Source: UBA935 sp031556725 (lineage in GTDB: Bacteria; Bacillota; Clostridia; Lachnospirales; Lachnospiraceae). Taken from it: a DNA stretch of 64,000 nt. How positions within the stretch are numbered: the first letter of the stretch is position 1; every line of letters starts with the position of its first letter. The stretch lies in NCBI GenBank assembly GCA_031556725.1, contig JAVBSL010000030.1, forward strand, positions 74,226 through 138,225, written 5' to 3'. The notes beneath the pieces are model-generated. The model saw only the letters and a list, made by a program, of their open reading frames with translations. It made no database searches and was not told the origin of the DNA. Position numbers and translations under genes: made by a program. This document shows, one piece after another, positions 44,691-52,517 of this stretch.

Positions 44691-45140
44691 TTATTTTTGC
44701 TGAAGAATTGATGAAATCCAGTTGTTTTTATCCTTCTTATGAAGCGGTGTGGCTTGTTTTTGCTTTATGCCGGAACCTTCGGTAATACTCCATGAGCTTA
44801 AGCCGCCGCCCGGCTCAATAATGAACCCATGGGCTTTTAAGTTAAGCCCTTTACCTGCAAACATTGCCGGCAGTTTTTTGCTGATTTGTGCACAGTCATA
44901 AGCCAAGGCGTCATATTCCAGCGCCTTTTCGGGATTATTTTGCATCTGCCTCAATATGTTTGGTGCGATTGCAATGTTATTATTGCCGGCGGCTTTATAC
45001 GGTCTGGTATCTGTGCTGAAATTCATATCGGGATACTTTTCCGACATAGAGTTCAAAGCCTTGCCATTACCGCTTGCTTTTGCCTTAGCGTGGGCATAAG
45101 CGTCCTCCGATACCCAACTGTTTCCGATTTTAATTGCCAT
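44691..45140 (-). CDS. Hypothetical protein divergent from the BlaI/BlaR-type pair (DUF6033-like)
   Basis: A 149-residue cytosolic-looking protein without signal peptide or membrane helix. The middle part 'IAIAPNILRQMQNNPEKALEYDALAYDC' suggests a small helical domain that resembles DUF6033-type proteins of Firmicutes, a tentative match. The C-terminus 'GSGIKQKQATPLHKKDKNN' is basic. ATG 45140 follows AGGTG by 9 nt; a GTG four codons earlier overlaps that ribosome-binding site. A BlaI-type operator lies between the -35 and -10 of its promoter, so it is probably repressed by the adjacent regulator. Confidence 0.6.
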   Translation of the reverse strand: MAIKIGNSWVSEDAYAHAKAKASGNGKALNSMSEKYPDMNFSTDTRPYKAAGNNNIAIAPNILRQMQNNPEKALEYDALAYDCAQISKKLPAMFAGKGLNLKAHGFIIEPGGGLSSWSITEGSGIKQKQATPLHKKDKNNWISSILQQK

Positions 45141-45168
45141 AAATTTTTTCACCTCGCGATCCGGTAGA

Positions 45169-45196
45169 AATATAATTTAATTACACATGTAGTCAA
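45169..45196 (-). promoter_or_regulatory. Promoter of the divergent small gene
   Basis: Minus strand TTGACT (complement of 45191-45196), 16-nt spacer, TATATT (complement of 45169-45174), 29 nt before the ATG. The spacer contains the BlaI-type operator at 45180-45193. Confidence 0.65.
45180..45193. promoter_or_regulatory. BlaI/MecI-type operator 1
   Basis: ATTACACATGTAGT matches the TACA-n2-TGTA dyad bound by BlaI/MecI repressors, with 5 of 6 outer pairs symmetrical. It sits between the -35 and -10 of the minus-strand promoter. Confidence 0.65.
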
Positions 45197-45247
45197 TGTG
45201 TGTATCGACAGAATACAACGTAAACTTTAGAGTATTATTAAAAAATA

Positions 45248-45261
45248 ATTACATTTGTAAT
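45248..45261. promoter_or_regulatory. BlaI/MecI-type operator 2
   Basis: ATTACATTTGTAAT is a dyad with six perfect pairs and a TT centre, the classical BlaI/MecI operator form. It overlaps a TTGTAA (45255-45260) and TATGAT (45279-45284) promoter pair pointing to the regulator gene. Confidence 0.7.
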
Positions 45262-45280
45262 CAAATATAATTTTATGCTA

Positions 45281-45464
45281 TGATGTAAGGGTCAAAAGGT
45301 ATTTTGACCCTGTGATACCACGGATTGCTCCGCATTTCATGCTCCCACAATCCTAAAACATTCGAAATTCGCCCTGTTTGGGCTACTTCCTCATGTTTTG
45401 CGGGTCCCAAAGTCATGTTTTTTCATGCAGGCATGAAACGCATGACCTTTTGACCCTGGTATCA
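45281..45464. repeat. 184-bp MITE-like element with 20-bp terminal inverted repeats
   Basis: The ends 45281-45300 and 45445-45464 are inverted copies with 17 of 20 matches, including 12 contiguous (GGGTCAAAAGGT). The left end also forms its own hairpin: GGGTCAAAA (45289-45297), GGTA loop, TTTTGACCC (45302-45310). Internal hairpins are GGATTG/CAATCC (45322-45327/45348-45353), GCCC/GGGC (45371-45374/45380-45383) and TTTCATGC/GCATGAAA (45421-45428/45431-45438). There is no coding potential. It separates the operator/promoter from the regulator start. Confidence 0.65.
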
Positions 45465-45516
45465 TGTTATACTAACAATAATTATATTCTTCAAATATCT
45501 GCAAAGGAGAGAACTT

Positions 45517-45906
45517 ATGCATATTAATATTTCGGATTCTGAATGGTGCGTTATGCAAACCCTTTGGGAAAGTACAGGACCGCTTACTTCTGCGGAAATA
45601 GTTGCCCGGGTAAAAAATGAAAAAAACCGCAGTCCCCGCACGATTAAAACCCTTCTGCAGCGGCTTGTGGTGAAAGGTTTTGTGAATTATAAGGTTGATG
45701 AGCATGATAGCCGTATATATCATTACAGTCCTAAGGTCAGCGAAAACGAGTGCATTGACAAGGAAAACCGGGATTTTGTTTCGCTCTACTATAAAGGAGA
45801 TATTAGCGAAATGCTTGCGCGGTTTATCGGGGATAATGACTTGACCGGGGAACAGATCGAAGAGCTGACAGCTTTGCTCAATGCCAAAAGGGAGGAGGCA
45901 CTGTGA
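45517..45906 (+). CDS. BlaI/MecI/CopY-family transcriptional repressor
   Basis: A 129-residue winged-helix repressor. It begins 'INISDSEWCVMQTLWES', followed by 'TSAEIVARVKNEKNRSPRTIKTLLQRLVVKGFVNYK', the standard BlaI DNA-binding domain. The C-terminal dimerisation helix region is 'LARFIGDNDLTGEQIEELTALLN'. In relatives the linked BlaR-type protease triggers cleavage of the repressor. It overlaps the protease gene by 4 nt (ATGxGA-type coupling) and probably binds the two dyads at 45180 and 45248. Confidence 0.9.
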   Translation: MHINISDSEWCVMQTLWESTGPLTSAEIVARVKNEKNRSPRTIKTLLQRLVVKGFVNYKVDEHDSRIYHYSPKVSENECIDKENRDFVSLYYKGDISEMLARFIGDNDLTGEQIEELTALLNAKREEAL

Positions 45907-47084
45907 GATTTTTACAACAACTATGGTATAGTACATTCTACGGTTTGCCTACTATTATGGGATTGCTTGCGAGCAGAATCTTATTTGCCGGAATTGCCCT
46001 TTTGGTTTTGATTATTGTGATTACGCGTGCAAGGAAAGGGCTTGCACCCACTTTGCGTTCATGGCTGTGGGCACTTTGCATACCTTTGCTGATACTGCCA
46101 TTTGAGCATAGCGCAATTATTATTATGCAGAATTTTACCGCCCCGGAGGGGGCAAAACTTGTTTTAGAACGCTTAATCCACATCTGGAATTATATTTGGC
46201 CGGCAGGAGTTATTTTCTTTGCAATTCATATGAGTATTGGAAGAAAGCGTACCCTCAGGCTAATAAAAAGAAATTGTCTAAGCGGATGTGCAGCCTACTT
46301 ATATAAAGGTAAATCACATATTTATCTGCCGCCGGATTTCGAGAGTATATACACAAGCGAACAACAGGAAATGCTGCTTGCTCATGAACACCGGCATATT
46401 GCTCAGCACGACCCCTGGATTTTTCGGTTTCTGCAGGTTATTCAGTGTGTATTCTGGTTCTGTCCTCATGTGCATAAGGCGGTGCGGCTTATACGTCAGG
46501 ACAGGGAACTTTTATGTGATGAACGTGTAATACAAAGCTATTCTGGCAAGAAATATGCATCACTGCTTTTAAATGAGGCACAAAAAAATATGGATTACCC
46601 CCTGCCTGGAATCGCAGCAGAAACAGGCAGTATATATGAGCGCATTGCCGCCTGTATAAAACCATTTTCCGGAAGCCGGAAACCCTTTCTGTTTGCGGTG
46701 AGTTTTGTGATTATTTTATTTGGGACAGGATTTGCCGGATTTGTAAAACCAATCGTTACAGAACGGATGGAGGTTAACATATTTCTGGAGAATGACGAAA
46801 CTTTCTTGAGTCTTGAAGGTGCAGAAAAATTTGTGCAATTGACAGAAGAGGGGATAGTGCTGGATCAACCTGGTCTTTTGGAATATCTTGAGTCACTTGG
46901 ACTACACCCGCAGCAGAGTTTGTATGCGCATGTTACCCAGGCAGAAAGACTTACTCTTACATCAAGCTACACTGTCAGCAGCGGAAGTAGATTTACGATG
47001 GAAAAGCTTAAAACTGATAATCTCATTTTTCCCTATTACGATGCGGGTTTTAAACCTTGGAGTGTGCTTTTTAAACTGCTCTAG
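45903..47084 (+). CDS. BlaR1/MecR1-type M56 membrane metallopeptidase without PBP sensor
   Basis: A 393-residue membrane protein with about four helices. The zinc motif 'LLAHEHRHIAQHDPW' (HExxH at 161-165) lies in the cytosolic loop, as in M56 proteases. The last helix ('FLFAVSFVIILFGTGFAGF') is followed by only about 130 extracellular residues. BlaR1/MecR1 carry a penicillin-binding sensor of about 250 residues here; it is absent, so beta-lactams are unlikely to be the signal. It probably senses an envelope cue and acts on the repressor encoded just upstream. Confidence 0.85.
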   Translation: MRFLQQLWYSTFYGLPTIMGLLASRILFAGIALLVLIIVITRARKGLAPTLRSWLWALCIPLLILPFEHSAIIIMQNFTAPEGAKLVLERLIHIWNYIWPAGVIFFAIHMSIGRKRTLRLIKRNCLSGCAAYLYKGKSHIYLPPDFESIYTSEQQEMLLAHEHRHIAQHDPWIFRFLQVIQCVFWFCPHVHKAVRLIRQDRELLCDERVIQSYSGKKYASLLLNEAQKNMDYPLPGIAAETGSIYERIAACIKPFSGSRKPFLFAVSFVIILFGTGFAGFVKPIVTERMEVNIFLENDETFLSLEGAEKFVQLTEEGIVLDQPGLLEYLESLGLHPQQSLYAHVTQAERLTLTSSYTVSSGSRFTMEKLKTDNLIFPYYDAGFKPWSVLFKLL

Positions 47085-47106
47085 AACTTATATTGCCACG
47101 TGATCA

Positions 47107-47148
47107 GGGCTGTTGTGCTAAATAATTAGTACGCAGCTCTTTTTTTTG
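47107..47148 (+). terminator. Terminator of the regulator/protease pair
   Basis: GGGCTG...CTAA and TTAG...CAGCTC pair with small internal loops (47107-47140), followed by eight T residues. Confidence 0.65.
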
Positions 47149-47176
47149 TTGAAACTAATTATAAAAACCTGAAAAA

Positions 47177-47192
47177 GGTAAAACGATACACC
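47177..47192. promoter_or_regulatory. LacI-type operator-like dyad (distal)
   Basis: GGTAAAACGATACACC has a central CG and partial dyad symmetry, and shares the ten bases GTAAAACGAT with the proximal site, whose centre is 131 bp downstream. Confidence 0.45.
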
Positions 47193-47267
47193 TAGTGCAT
47201 ATTGTACGATAAACAAAAGGCAAATATAGCATATATGACAAATGTGACGGATAAACAAAAAATAATA

Positions 47268-47296
47268 TTGACAAATATATGAAATATGATTTATAT
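47268..47296 (+). promoter_or_regulatory. Sigma-A promoter of the arabinoside locus
   Basis: TTGACA (47268-47273), 17-nt spacer, TTATAT (47291-47296), followed 12 nt later by a LacI-type palindrome. Confidence 0.75.
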
Positions 47297-47307
47297 TCAA
47301 ATAAATA

Positions 47308-47323
47308 AGTAAAACGATTTACT
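47308..47323. promoter_or_regulatory. LacI-type operator (proximal)
   Basis: AGTAAAACGATTTACT is a 16-bp dyad with 14 symmetrical positions and the central CG typical of LacI-family operators. It sits at the expected transcription start, so a bound repressor would block initiation. Confidence 0.65.
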
Positions 47324-47336
47324 AAAGGCGGTGTAT

Positions 47337-48257
47337 ATGAAAACATTAGCAAATAGAAAACAGATAAGAGCATTCAAGGAGTTTCTGTATATTCTCCCTT
47401 TCCTGATTCTGGTAGCAGTTTTTTCTTATTATCCTTTATATGGCTGGGTATACGCATTTTTTGATTATAAGCCGCCGTTTCCGCTAACAATGGACTCTTT
47501 TGCGGGACTGAAATGGTTTAAATCAATGGTGGAAAATCCGGTTAAGATTATGCAGATTCTGAAAGTGCTCAGAAATACCTTTGCAATGAGCGGGCTAAGT
47601 CTTTTGTTTTCCTGGTTTCCGATGATCTTTGCAGTTTTTCTTAATGAAATCAGAAATGAAAAATTTAAAAAGTTTGTGCAGACTGTTACTACGCTTCCGA
47701 ACTTTATCAGCTGGGTACTGGTATATTCCATTGCCTATTGCATTTTAAACAGTAATGGAGTGGTAAATTCCGTCCTTCTTAACCTGGGAGTGATAGATAC
47801 ACCGCAGTTATTTCTGCAGTCCTCGGAACACATATGGTTTAAGATGTGGCTTTGGTTAACCTGGAAAAACGCCGGCTGGGCAGCGATTATGTATATTGCG
47901 GCGATTACGGGAATTGATGAGGAGCTTAATGAAGCTGCCAGGGTAGACGGAGCATCCAGAATGCAGATCATATGGCACATTACGATCCCCAGTATTTTGC
48001 CCACTTACTTTGTTCTGGTAATGCTTAATTTGGCCAATTTCCTCTCCAATGGCATGGAACAGTATTTTGTATTCCAGAATGCATTTAACAAAGAAAGCAT
48101 TCAGGTGCTGGATTTATATGTATACAATTTGGCAATGGGCAGCGGAGGATATTCCCTGTCTACGGCAATCAGCATATTGAAGAGCGTGGTCAGTGTCGTG
48201 CTGCTTTGCTTTACAAATAAAATTTCCAAGCTTATTCGCGGGGAAGGATTTATCTGA
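47337..48257 (+). CDS. Sugar ABC transporter permease (LplB type), arabinoside locus
   Basis: A 306-residue permease with six predicted helices. It shows 'LYILPFLILVAVFSYYPLYGWVYAF' (in parts) and the EAA loop 'LNEAARVDGASRMQIIWHITIPS'. ATG 47337 follows GGCGG; GTG 47331 overlaps that site. It is first in an operon that continues with a second permease, binding protein, GH43, esterase, regulator and GH51. No ATPase is encoded, so a shared MsmX-type ATPase is expected. Confidence 0.9.
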   Translation: MKTLANRKQIRAFKEFLYILPFLILVAVFSYYPLYGWVYAFFDYKPPFPLTMDSFAGLKWFKSMVENPVKIMQILKVLRNTFAMSGLSLLFSWFPMIFAVFLNEIRNEKFKKFVQTVTTLPNFISWVLVYSIAYCILNSNGVVNSVLLNLGVIDTPQLFLQSSEHIWFKMWLWLTWKNAGWAAIMYIAAITGIDEELNEAARVDGASRMQIIWHITIPSILPTYFVLVMLNLANFLSNGMEQYFVFQNAFNKESIQVLDLYVYNLAMGSGGYSLSTAISILKSVVSVVLLCFTNKISKLIRGEGFI

Positions 48258-48274
48258 GTGGAGGAGTAATAGAA

Positions 48275-49195
48275 ATGCGTAAGAAGAATCAAATAAAATA
48301 TAAAAGCACCACGGAAGATAAAGTGATCGGAACGATTACGTACATAGTATATTCCATATTTGCTTTTGTCTGTGCGTATCCGTTTTATTACATATTTATC
48401 AATACAATCAGTGCCAATAATCTAAGCGAAAGAGGTAAGGTTTTATTTTGGCCCAAGGAAATTCATTTTAACAACTACCAGCAGGTAATGCAGATACCGG
48501 ATTTGTTTTCAGCTTTAAAAATATCTTTGGCCAGAACCATTATCGGGACCTTGATAACCGTTATAATAGCCGCATTTCTCGGATATATGTTTACCAGGGA
48601 AACGTTATGGAAAAGAAAGTTCTGGTACCGGTTTGTTGCGGCAACAATGTATTTTAATGCGGGAATTATTCCATGGTTTATTACCATGAGAAATTTACAT
48701 TTGACAAATAACTTTTGGGCATACATTTTTCCGGTAGCGGTTTCGCCCTTTTACATTATTCTCTGTAAGACATTTGTGGAATCTATTCCCAAGGAACTGC
48801 AGGATGCCGCCGAGATTGACGGAGCCGGTACACTGATGATATTTTTTAAGATTATTGTGCCGGTAATTAAGCCTATATTGGCTACAGTGGCGATTTTTGC
48901 GGCGGTTGCCCAGTGGAACTCTTTTCAGGATACGCTGCTTTTAGTAACAGACAGTAAACTGTATACCCTTCAGTTTATCCTGTATCAGTATATCAATCAG
49001 GCCAGTTCTCTGAAGGCATTGGTAAATAACAGTACTTCCGCCGCCAATATGGCAGCCAGTCTCGCCCATGCGCAAACGGCAACGTCAATTCGGATGACGG
49101 TCACAATCGTGGTAGTAACACCGATTGTTTTGGTTTATCCGTTCTTTCAGAGGTATTTTACCAAAGGAATTATGATTGGAGCGGTGAAAGGATAA
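48275..49195 (+). CDS. Sugar ABC transporter permease (LplC/YtcP type), arabinoside locus
   Basis: A 306-residue six-helix permease with the EAA loop 'LQDAAEIDGAGTLMIFFKIIVP' (in parts) and the family tail 'FQRYFTKGIMIGAVKG'. It pairs with the 47337 permease. It starts 17 nt after it, behind GGAGGAG, and precedes the binding protein by 62 nt. Confidence 0.9.
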   Translation: MRKKNQIKYKSTTEDKVIGTITYIVYSIFAFVCAYPFYYIFINTISANNLSERGKVLFWPKEIHFNNYQQVMQIPDLFSALKISLARTIIGTLITVIIAAFLGYMFTRETLWKRKFWYRFVAATMYFNAGIIPWFITMRNLHLTNNFWAYIFPVAVSPFYIILCKTFVESIPKELQDAAEIDGAGTLMIFFKIIVPVIKPILATVAIFAAVAQWNSFQDTLLLVTDSKLYTLQFILYQYINQASSLKALVNNSTSAANMAASLAHAQTATSIRMTVTIVVVTPIVLVYPFFQRYFTKGIMIGAVKG

Positions 49196-49257
49196 TAAGC
49201 GGTAAAGGCACCGGTTATTATAGATGGAATTGACATGAATAAGAAGGAGGGTTTAAA

Positions 49258-51018
49258 ATGAAAGTGAAAAAGTTAGCATCGTTGCTGCTCGCTACTGCGT
49301 TGATGATCACATCCATTACCGGATGCGGTGGTCAGGCGCAGGGCGAACAAGCAGCACAAGAGACACAGAGCAGTAGTAAAACCAGTGATACCAAGGAGGC
49401 AGCGGAAACAGAGGCCGCCGGTGATACTTTGACCATTGAGATTTATGATGTGGCAGCAAACTACCAGGGAATGCAAAGCGGGTGGTTTCAGAAAGTGGTA
49501 AAGGACCGCTTTAATATGGAGCTGAATATTATTGCTCCGCAGGTGGCAGGAAATGCGATTTATCAAACCAGAGCCAGCACCGGAAATCTGGGCGATATAT
49601 TGCTGCTTGAGGGAACTGATTTTGCGGATTGTGTAAAGGCAGGATTAGTAAAGGACATCAGTAAGGAAATTACTGATTGCTCCAATTTAATGGAATATAA
49701 GAAACAGATTGATGTATTTAACAATGGACTGCCGGATAACGAAGCCGGGGTTACTTACGGTATTCCGGCCCAAATGACCAATACTTCGCCGACATCCTAT
49801 TCCCAGGATGTTATTTACTCCAGCCCGCTTCTGCGCTGGGATCTTTACTCAAAGCTGGGCTGCCCTGATATTTCGGATTTAGATGGGCTTTTGGATGTTC
49901 TGGGAGATATAATGAAAGAAAATCCGGTTAATGCAGACGGCGATCCGGCCTATCCGTTTTCTCTTTGGAAAGATTGGGATGGCGGCGACGGCATGCTGGG
50001 TATTGCCAATGTTGTTCAGCTGACCACATGGTATGGTGAAAAGATAAAAGGCTCGGTTATCTTAAAACCGGATGGTACCTTTACCCCCATCACCGATAAA
50101 TCGGCTTCTTATTATAAGATGTTAAAGTTCTTAAATAATGCATATGCAAGAGGATTGGTTGATCCCGACTCCGGCACACAAGACTGGAATGCAGCCTGTG
50201 CCAAGATGTCCGCAGGTCAGGTATACCTTATGTGGTATAGCTGGCAGGTAGGTTTCTGGAACACGCAGGAGAGATTAACTGACGGAACTGCATTTATATT
50301 TATTCCGGTCAAAGATCAGGTTTATTATGCCGAATCCGATACTTACTATGGCAGCGGCCGGGTATTTGCGGTTGGTTCTCAGGTTGAGGGCGAGAAGTAT
50401 GATCGGATTATGGAGTTCTTAGATTGGTATGCAAGTCCCGAGAGCCTTCTTATCCAGCATGATGGTATTGAAGGATTCAACTATACGGTAGGCGATGATG
50501 GAAGGCTGACACGGATAAATGACAACGCATTGATGGATAATCTGCCGGTACCTGAAGAATTCGGCGGCGGCGGCTATCAGGATGGAAACAATGCAATTAA
50601 CCAGTGGATCGTGGATTCACACAGCACAAACCCCAACAACGGAGAACAATACGCTTTTGAATATTGGAGTACCTATAAAGAAGCAACAATGACTCAGATG
50701 AAAGAGGAATGGAGTGCAAAATTCGGGGCACCGGAACCGGTAGATTATATGAAGAAAAACAATGTCCTGCTGGTAAGCCCTAATGTCAGTGTGACACTGC
50801 CCAGTGACAGTTCGGATATCTCTGTTATCCGTAATCAGTGTAATGATACCCTGTGTGACTACTCCTGGAGAATGATTTTTGCAGGCAGTGATAAAGAATT
50901 TGAAGCAATGTGGGATGAAATGTCGACCCAAATGGATGGCTTCGGTTTACAGGATTTAGTTGCTTTTGATAAAGAAAAACATCAGATTGAATTAGATGCC
51001 AAAAATGCTGTAAAGTAG
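49258..51018 (+). CDS. Extracellular sugar-binding lipoprotein, arabinoside locus
   Basis: A 586-residue lipoprotein with lipobox 'SITGC' (Cys23), a Ser/Thr/Glu-rich linker, and an LplA-type binding fold with many Trp and Tyr residues ('LMWYSWQVGFWNTQERL'), as expected for a carbohydrate site. It delivers oligosaccharides to the two permeases. Linkage to GH43 and GH51 enzymes suggests arabinose-containing oligosaccharides, perhaps from arabinoxylan or arabinan. ATG 49258 follows AAGGAGGG. Confidence 0.88.
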   Translation: MKVKKLASLLLATALMITSITGCGGQAQGEQAAQETQSSSKTSDTKEAAETEAAGDTLTIEIYDVAANYQGMQSGWFQKVVKDRFNMELNIIAPQVAGNAIYQTRASTGNLGDILLLEGTDFADCVKAGLVKDISKEITDCSNLMEYKKQIDVFNNGLPDNEAGVTYGIPAQMTNTSPTSYSQDVIYSSPLLRWDLYSKLGCPDISDLDGLLDVLGDIMKENPVNADGDPAYPFSLWKDWDGGDGMLGIANVVQLTTWYGEKIKGSVILKPDGTFTPITDKSASYYKMLKFLNNAYARGLVDPDSGTQDWNAACAKMSAGQVYLMWYSWQVGFWNTQERLTDGTAFIFIPVKDQVYYAESDTYYGSGRVFAVGSQVEGEKYDRIMEFLDWYASPESLLIQHDGIEGFNYTVGDDGRLTRINDNALMDNLPVPEEFGGGGYQDGNNAINQWIVDSHSTNPNNGEQYAFEYWSTYKEATMTQMKEEWSAKFGAPEPVDYMKKNNVLLVSPNVSVTLPSDSSDISVIRNQCNDTLCDYSWRMIFAGSDKEFEAMWDEMSTQMDGFGLQDLVAFDKEKHQIELDAKNAVK

Positions 51019-51039
51019 TTAAATTGTAAGCATGTGGAA

Positions 51040-51072
51040 CTGCCCGGAAAATGCTTAATTTTCCGGGCAGAT
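51040..51072 (+). other. Intra-operon hairpin between the binding-protein and GH43 genes
   Basis: A perfect 12-bp stem, CTGCCCGGAAAA (51040-51051) with TTTTCCGGGCAG (51059-51070), followed by only ATTTTGG. Such hairpins after binding-protein genes can act as partial terminators or 3' stabilisers that raise binding-protein output over downstream genes. Confidence 0.7.
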
Positions 51073-51096
51073 TTTGGTAAAAAGAAAGGATTTATT

Positions 51097-52497
51097 ATGA
51101 CAAGCAAAGCATTTAATCCCTATTTGCCGTCATGGGAATATATTCCTGACGGGGAACCTTACGTATTCGGTGACAGAGTGTATATTTACGGTTCGCATGA
51201 TTTTTTCAACGGACATGTATTTTGTCTGGGCGATTATGTGTGCTGGTCGGCTCCGGTTGATGATCCGGGTGATTGGCGCTATGAGGGAGTCATATACCTG
51301 AAGACAGAAGATCCCCTGAACCGAGAGGGAAAAATGTGTTTATACGCACCGGATGTAACAGTAGGCGCAGATGGCAGGTATTATCTGTACTATGTGCTGG
51401 ATCATGTATCGGTGGTTTCGGTGGCGGTTTGTGATACCCCGGCCGGACGATATCAATTTTACGGTTATGTTCACTATGCTGACGGAATCAGATTGGGCGA
51501 AAAAGGCGGAGATGAGCCGCAGTTTGACCCAGGGGTACTGACCGAAGGAGAAGTGACTTATCTGTATACGGGATTTTGCGGACCCGGAGATAAATCCAGG
51601 ACAGGTGCCATGGTTACGGTACTTGAAAAGGATATGCTGACCATTAAGGAGGCACCGGTTTTGGTGGTACCGGGGTCAGAGTATAGTGGGGGAACCGATT
51701 TTGAAGGGTATGCGTTTTTTGAAGCACCATCCATCAGAAAGAGAGGGGACATCTATTATTTTATATATTCCTCTCAGGCAATGCATGAACTATGTTATGC
51801 TACAAGCGATAATCCGGTCAGTGGGTTCCGCTATGGGGGCGTGATAGTCAGCAACTGTGACTTGCATATTGACAGCTACAAACCTTCACAGATGCCCATG
51901 GCATATGGTGCCAATAATCATGGGAGTATTGTGGAGATTAAGGATAAATGGTATATCTTTTACCATCGGCATACCAACGGTACCTGGTACAGCAGACAGG
52001 GCTGTGCGGAGGAGATTCACTTTTTAACCGATGGCAGTATTCCCCAGGTGGAAATCACTTCCTGCGGGTTAAACAGCGGACCGCTGCCGGGAGTGGGAGA
52101 ATATCCGGGATACCTGGCCTGCAACTTATTTACGGAGGAATCGGCGGTTTGTGTGGGGGGAGATAAGTATCCGAAAATTACCCAGGCGGGCAGTGATGAT
52201 GATCGCAGCCAGGGTTATATAACCAATATCAAAGACTCTGCCACAGCCGGGTTTAAGTATTTTGACTGTAAAGGAGTTAAAAGAATCGGAATAGCAGTCA
52301 GAGGGTATGCGGATGGTGTTTTTGAAGTCAGAAATAAATGGGATGGGGAGATACTTGCAGAAATAAAGGTGGAGTTTTCCAATATATGGGAAAACTATAC
52401 CGCGGATATCAGCCTTGCTGATGGGATACATGCAATTTATTTTACATTCAGAGGAAATGGAACTGCTGAGTTCCGGTCATTTGCTTTTACTATTTAG
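51097..52497 (+). CDS. Glycoside hydrolase family 43 protein with C-terminal CBM6-like domain
   Basis: A 466-residue GH43 enzyme with a five-bladed propeller: 'NPYLPSWEYIPDGEPYVFGDRVYIYGSHD' (in parts) carries the first catalytic Asp region, 'YAPDVTVGADGRYYLYY' the second, and 'FEAPSIRKRGDIYYFIYS' the acid Glu. The last 130 residues look like a CBM6-type beta-sandwich. Activity is likely arabinofuranosidase or xylosidase. There is no signal peptide, so it acts on imported oligosaccharides. ATG 51097 follows AAAGGA; the 21-codon upstream extension crosses the hairpin. Confidence 0.85.
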   Translation: MTSKAFNPYLPSWEYIPDGEPYVFGDRVYIYGSHDFFNGHVFCLGDYVCWSAPVDDPGDWRYEGVIYLKTEDPLNREGKMCLYAPDVTVGADGRYYLYYVLDHVSVVSVAVCDTPAGRYQFYGYVHYADGIRLGEKGGDEPQFDPGVLTEGEVTYLYTGFCGPGDKSRTGAMVTVLEKDMLTIKEAPVLVVPGSEYSGGTDFEGYAFFEAPSIRKRGDIYYFIYSSQAMHELCYATSDNPVSGFRYGGVIVSNCDLHIDSYKPSQMPMAYGANNHGSIVEIKDKWYIFYHRHTNGTWYSRQGCAEEIHFLTDGSIPQVEITSCGLNSGPLPGVGEYPGYLACNLFTEESAVCVGGDKYPKITQAGSDDDRSQGYITNIKDSATAGFKYFDCKGVKRIGIAVRGYADGVFEVRNKWDGEILAEIKVEFSNIWENYTADISLADGIHAIYFTFRGNGTAEFRSFAFTI

Positions 52498-52517
52498 TGC
52501 TTAGAGGGAGTAATCAG

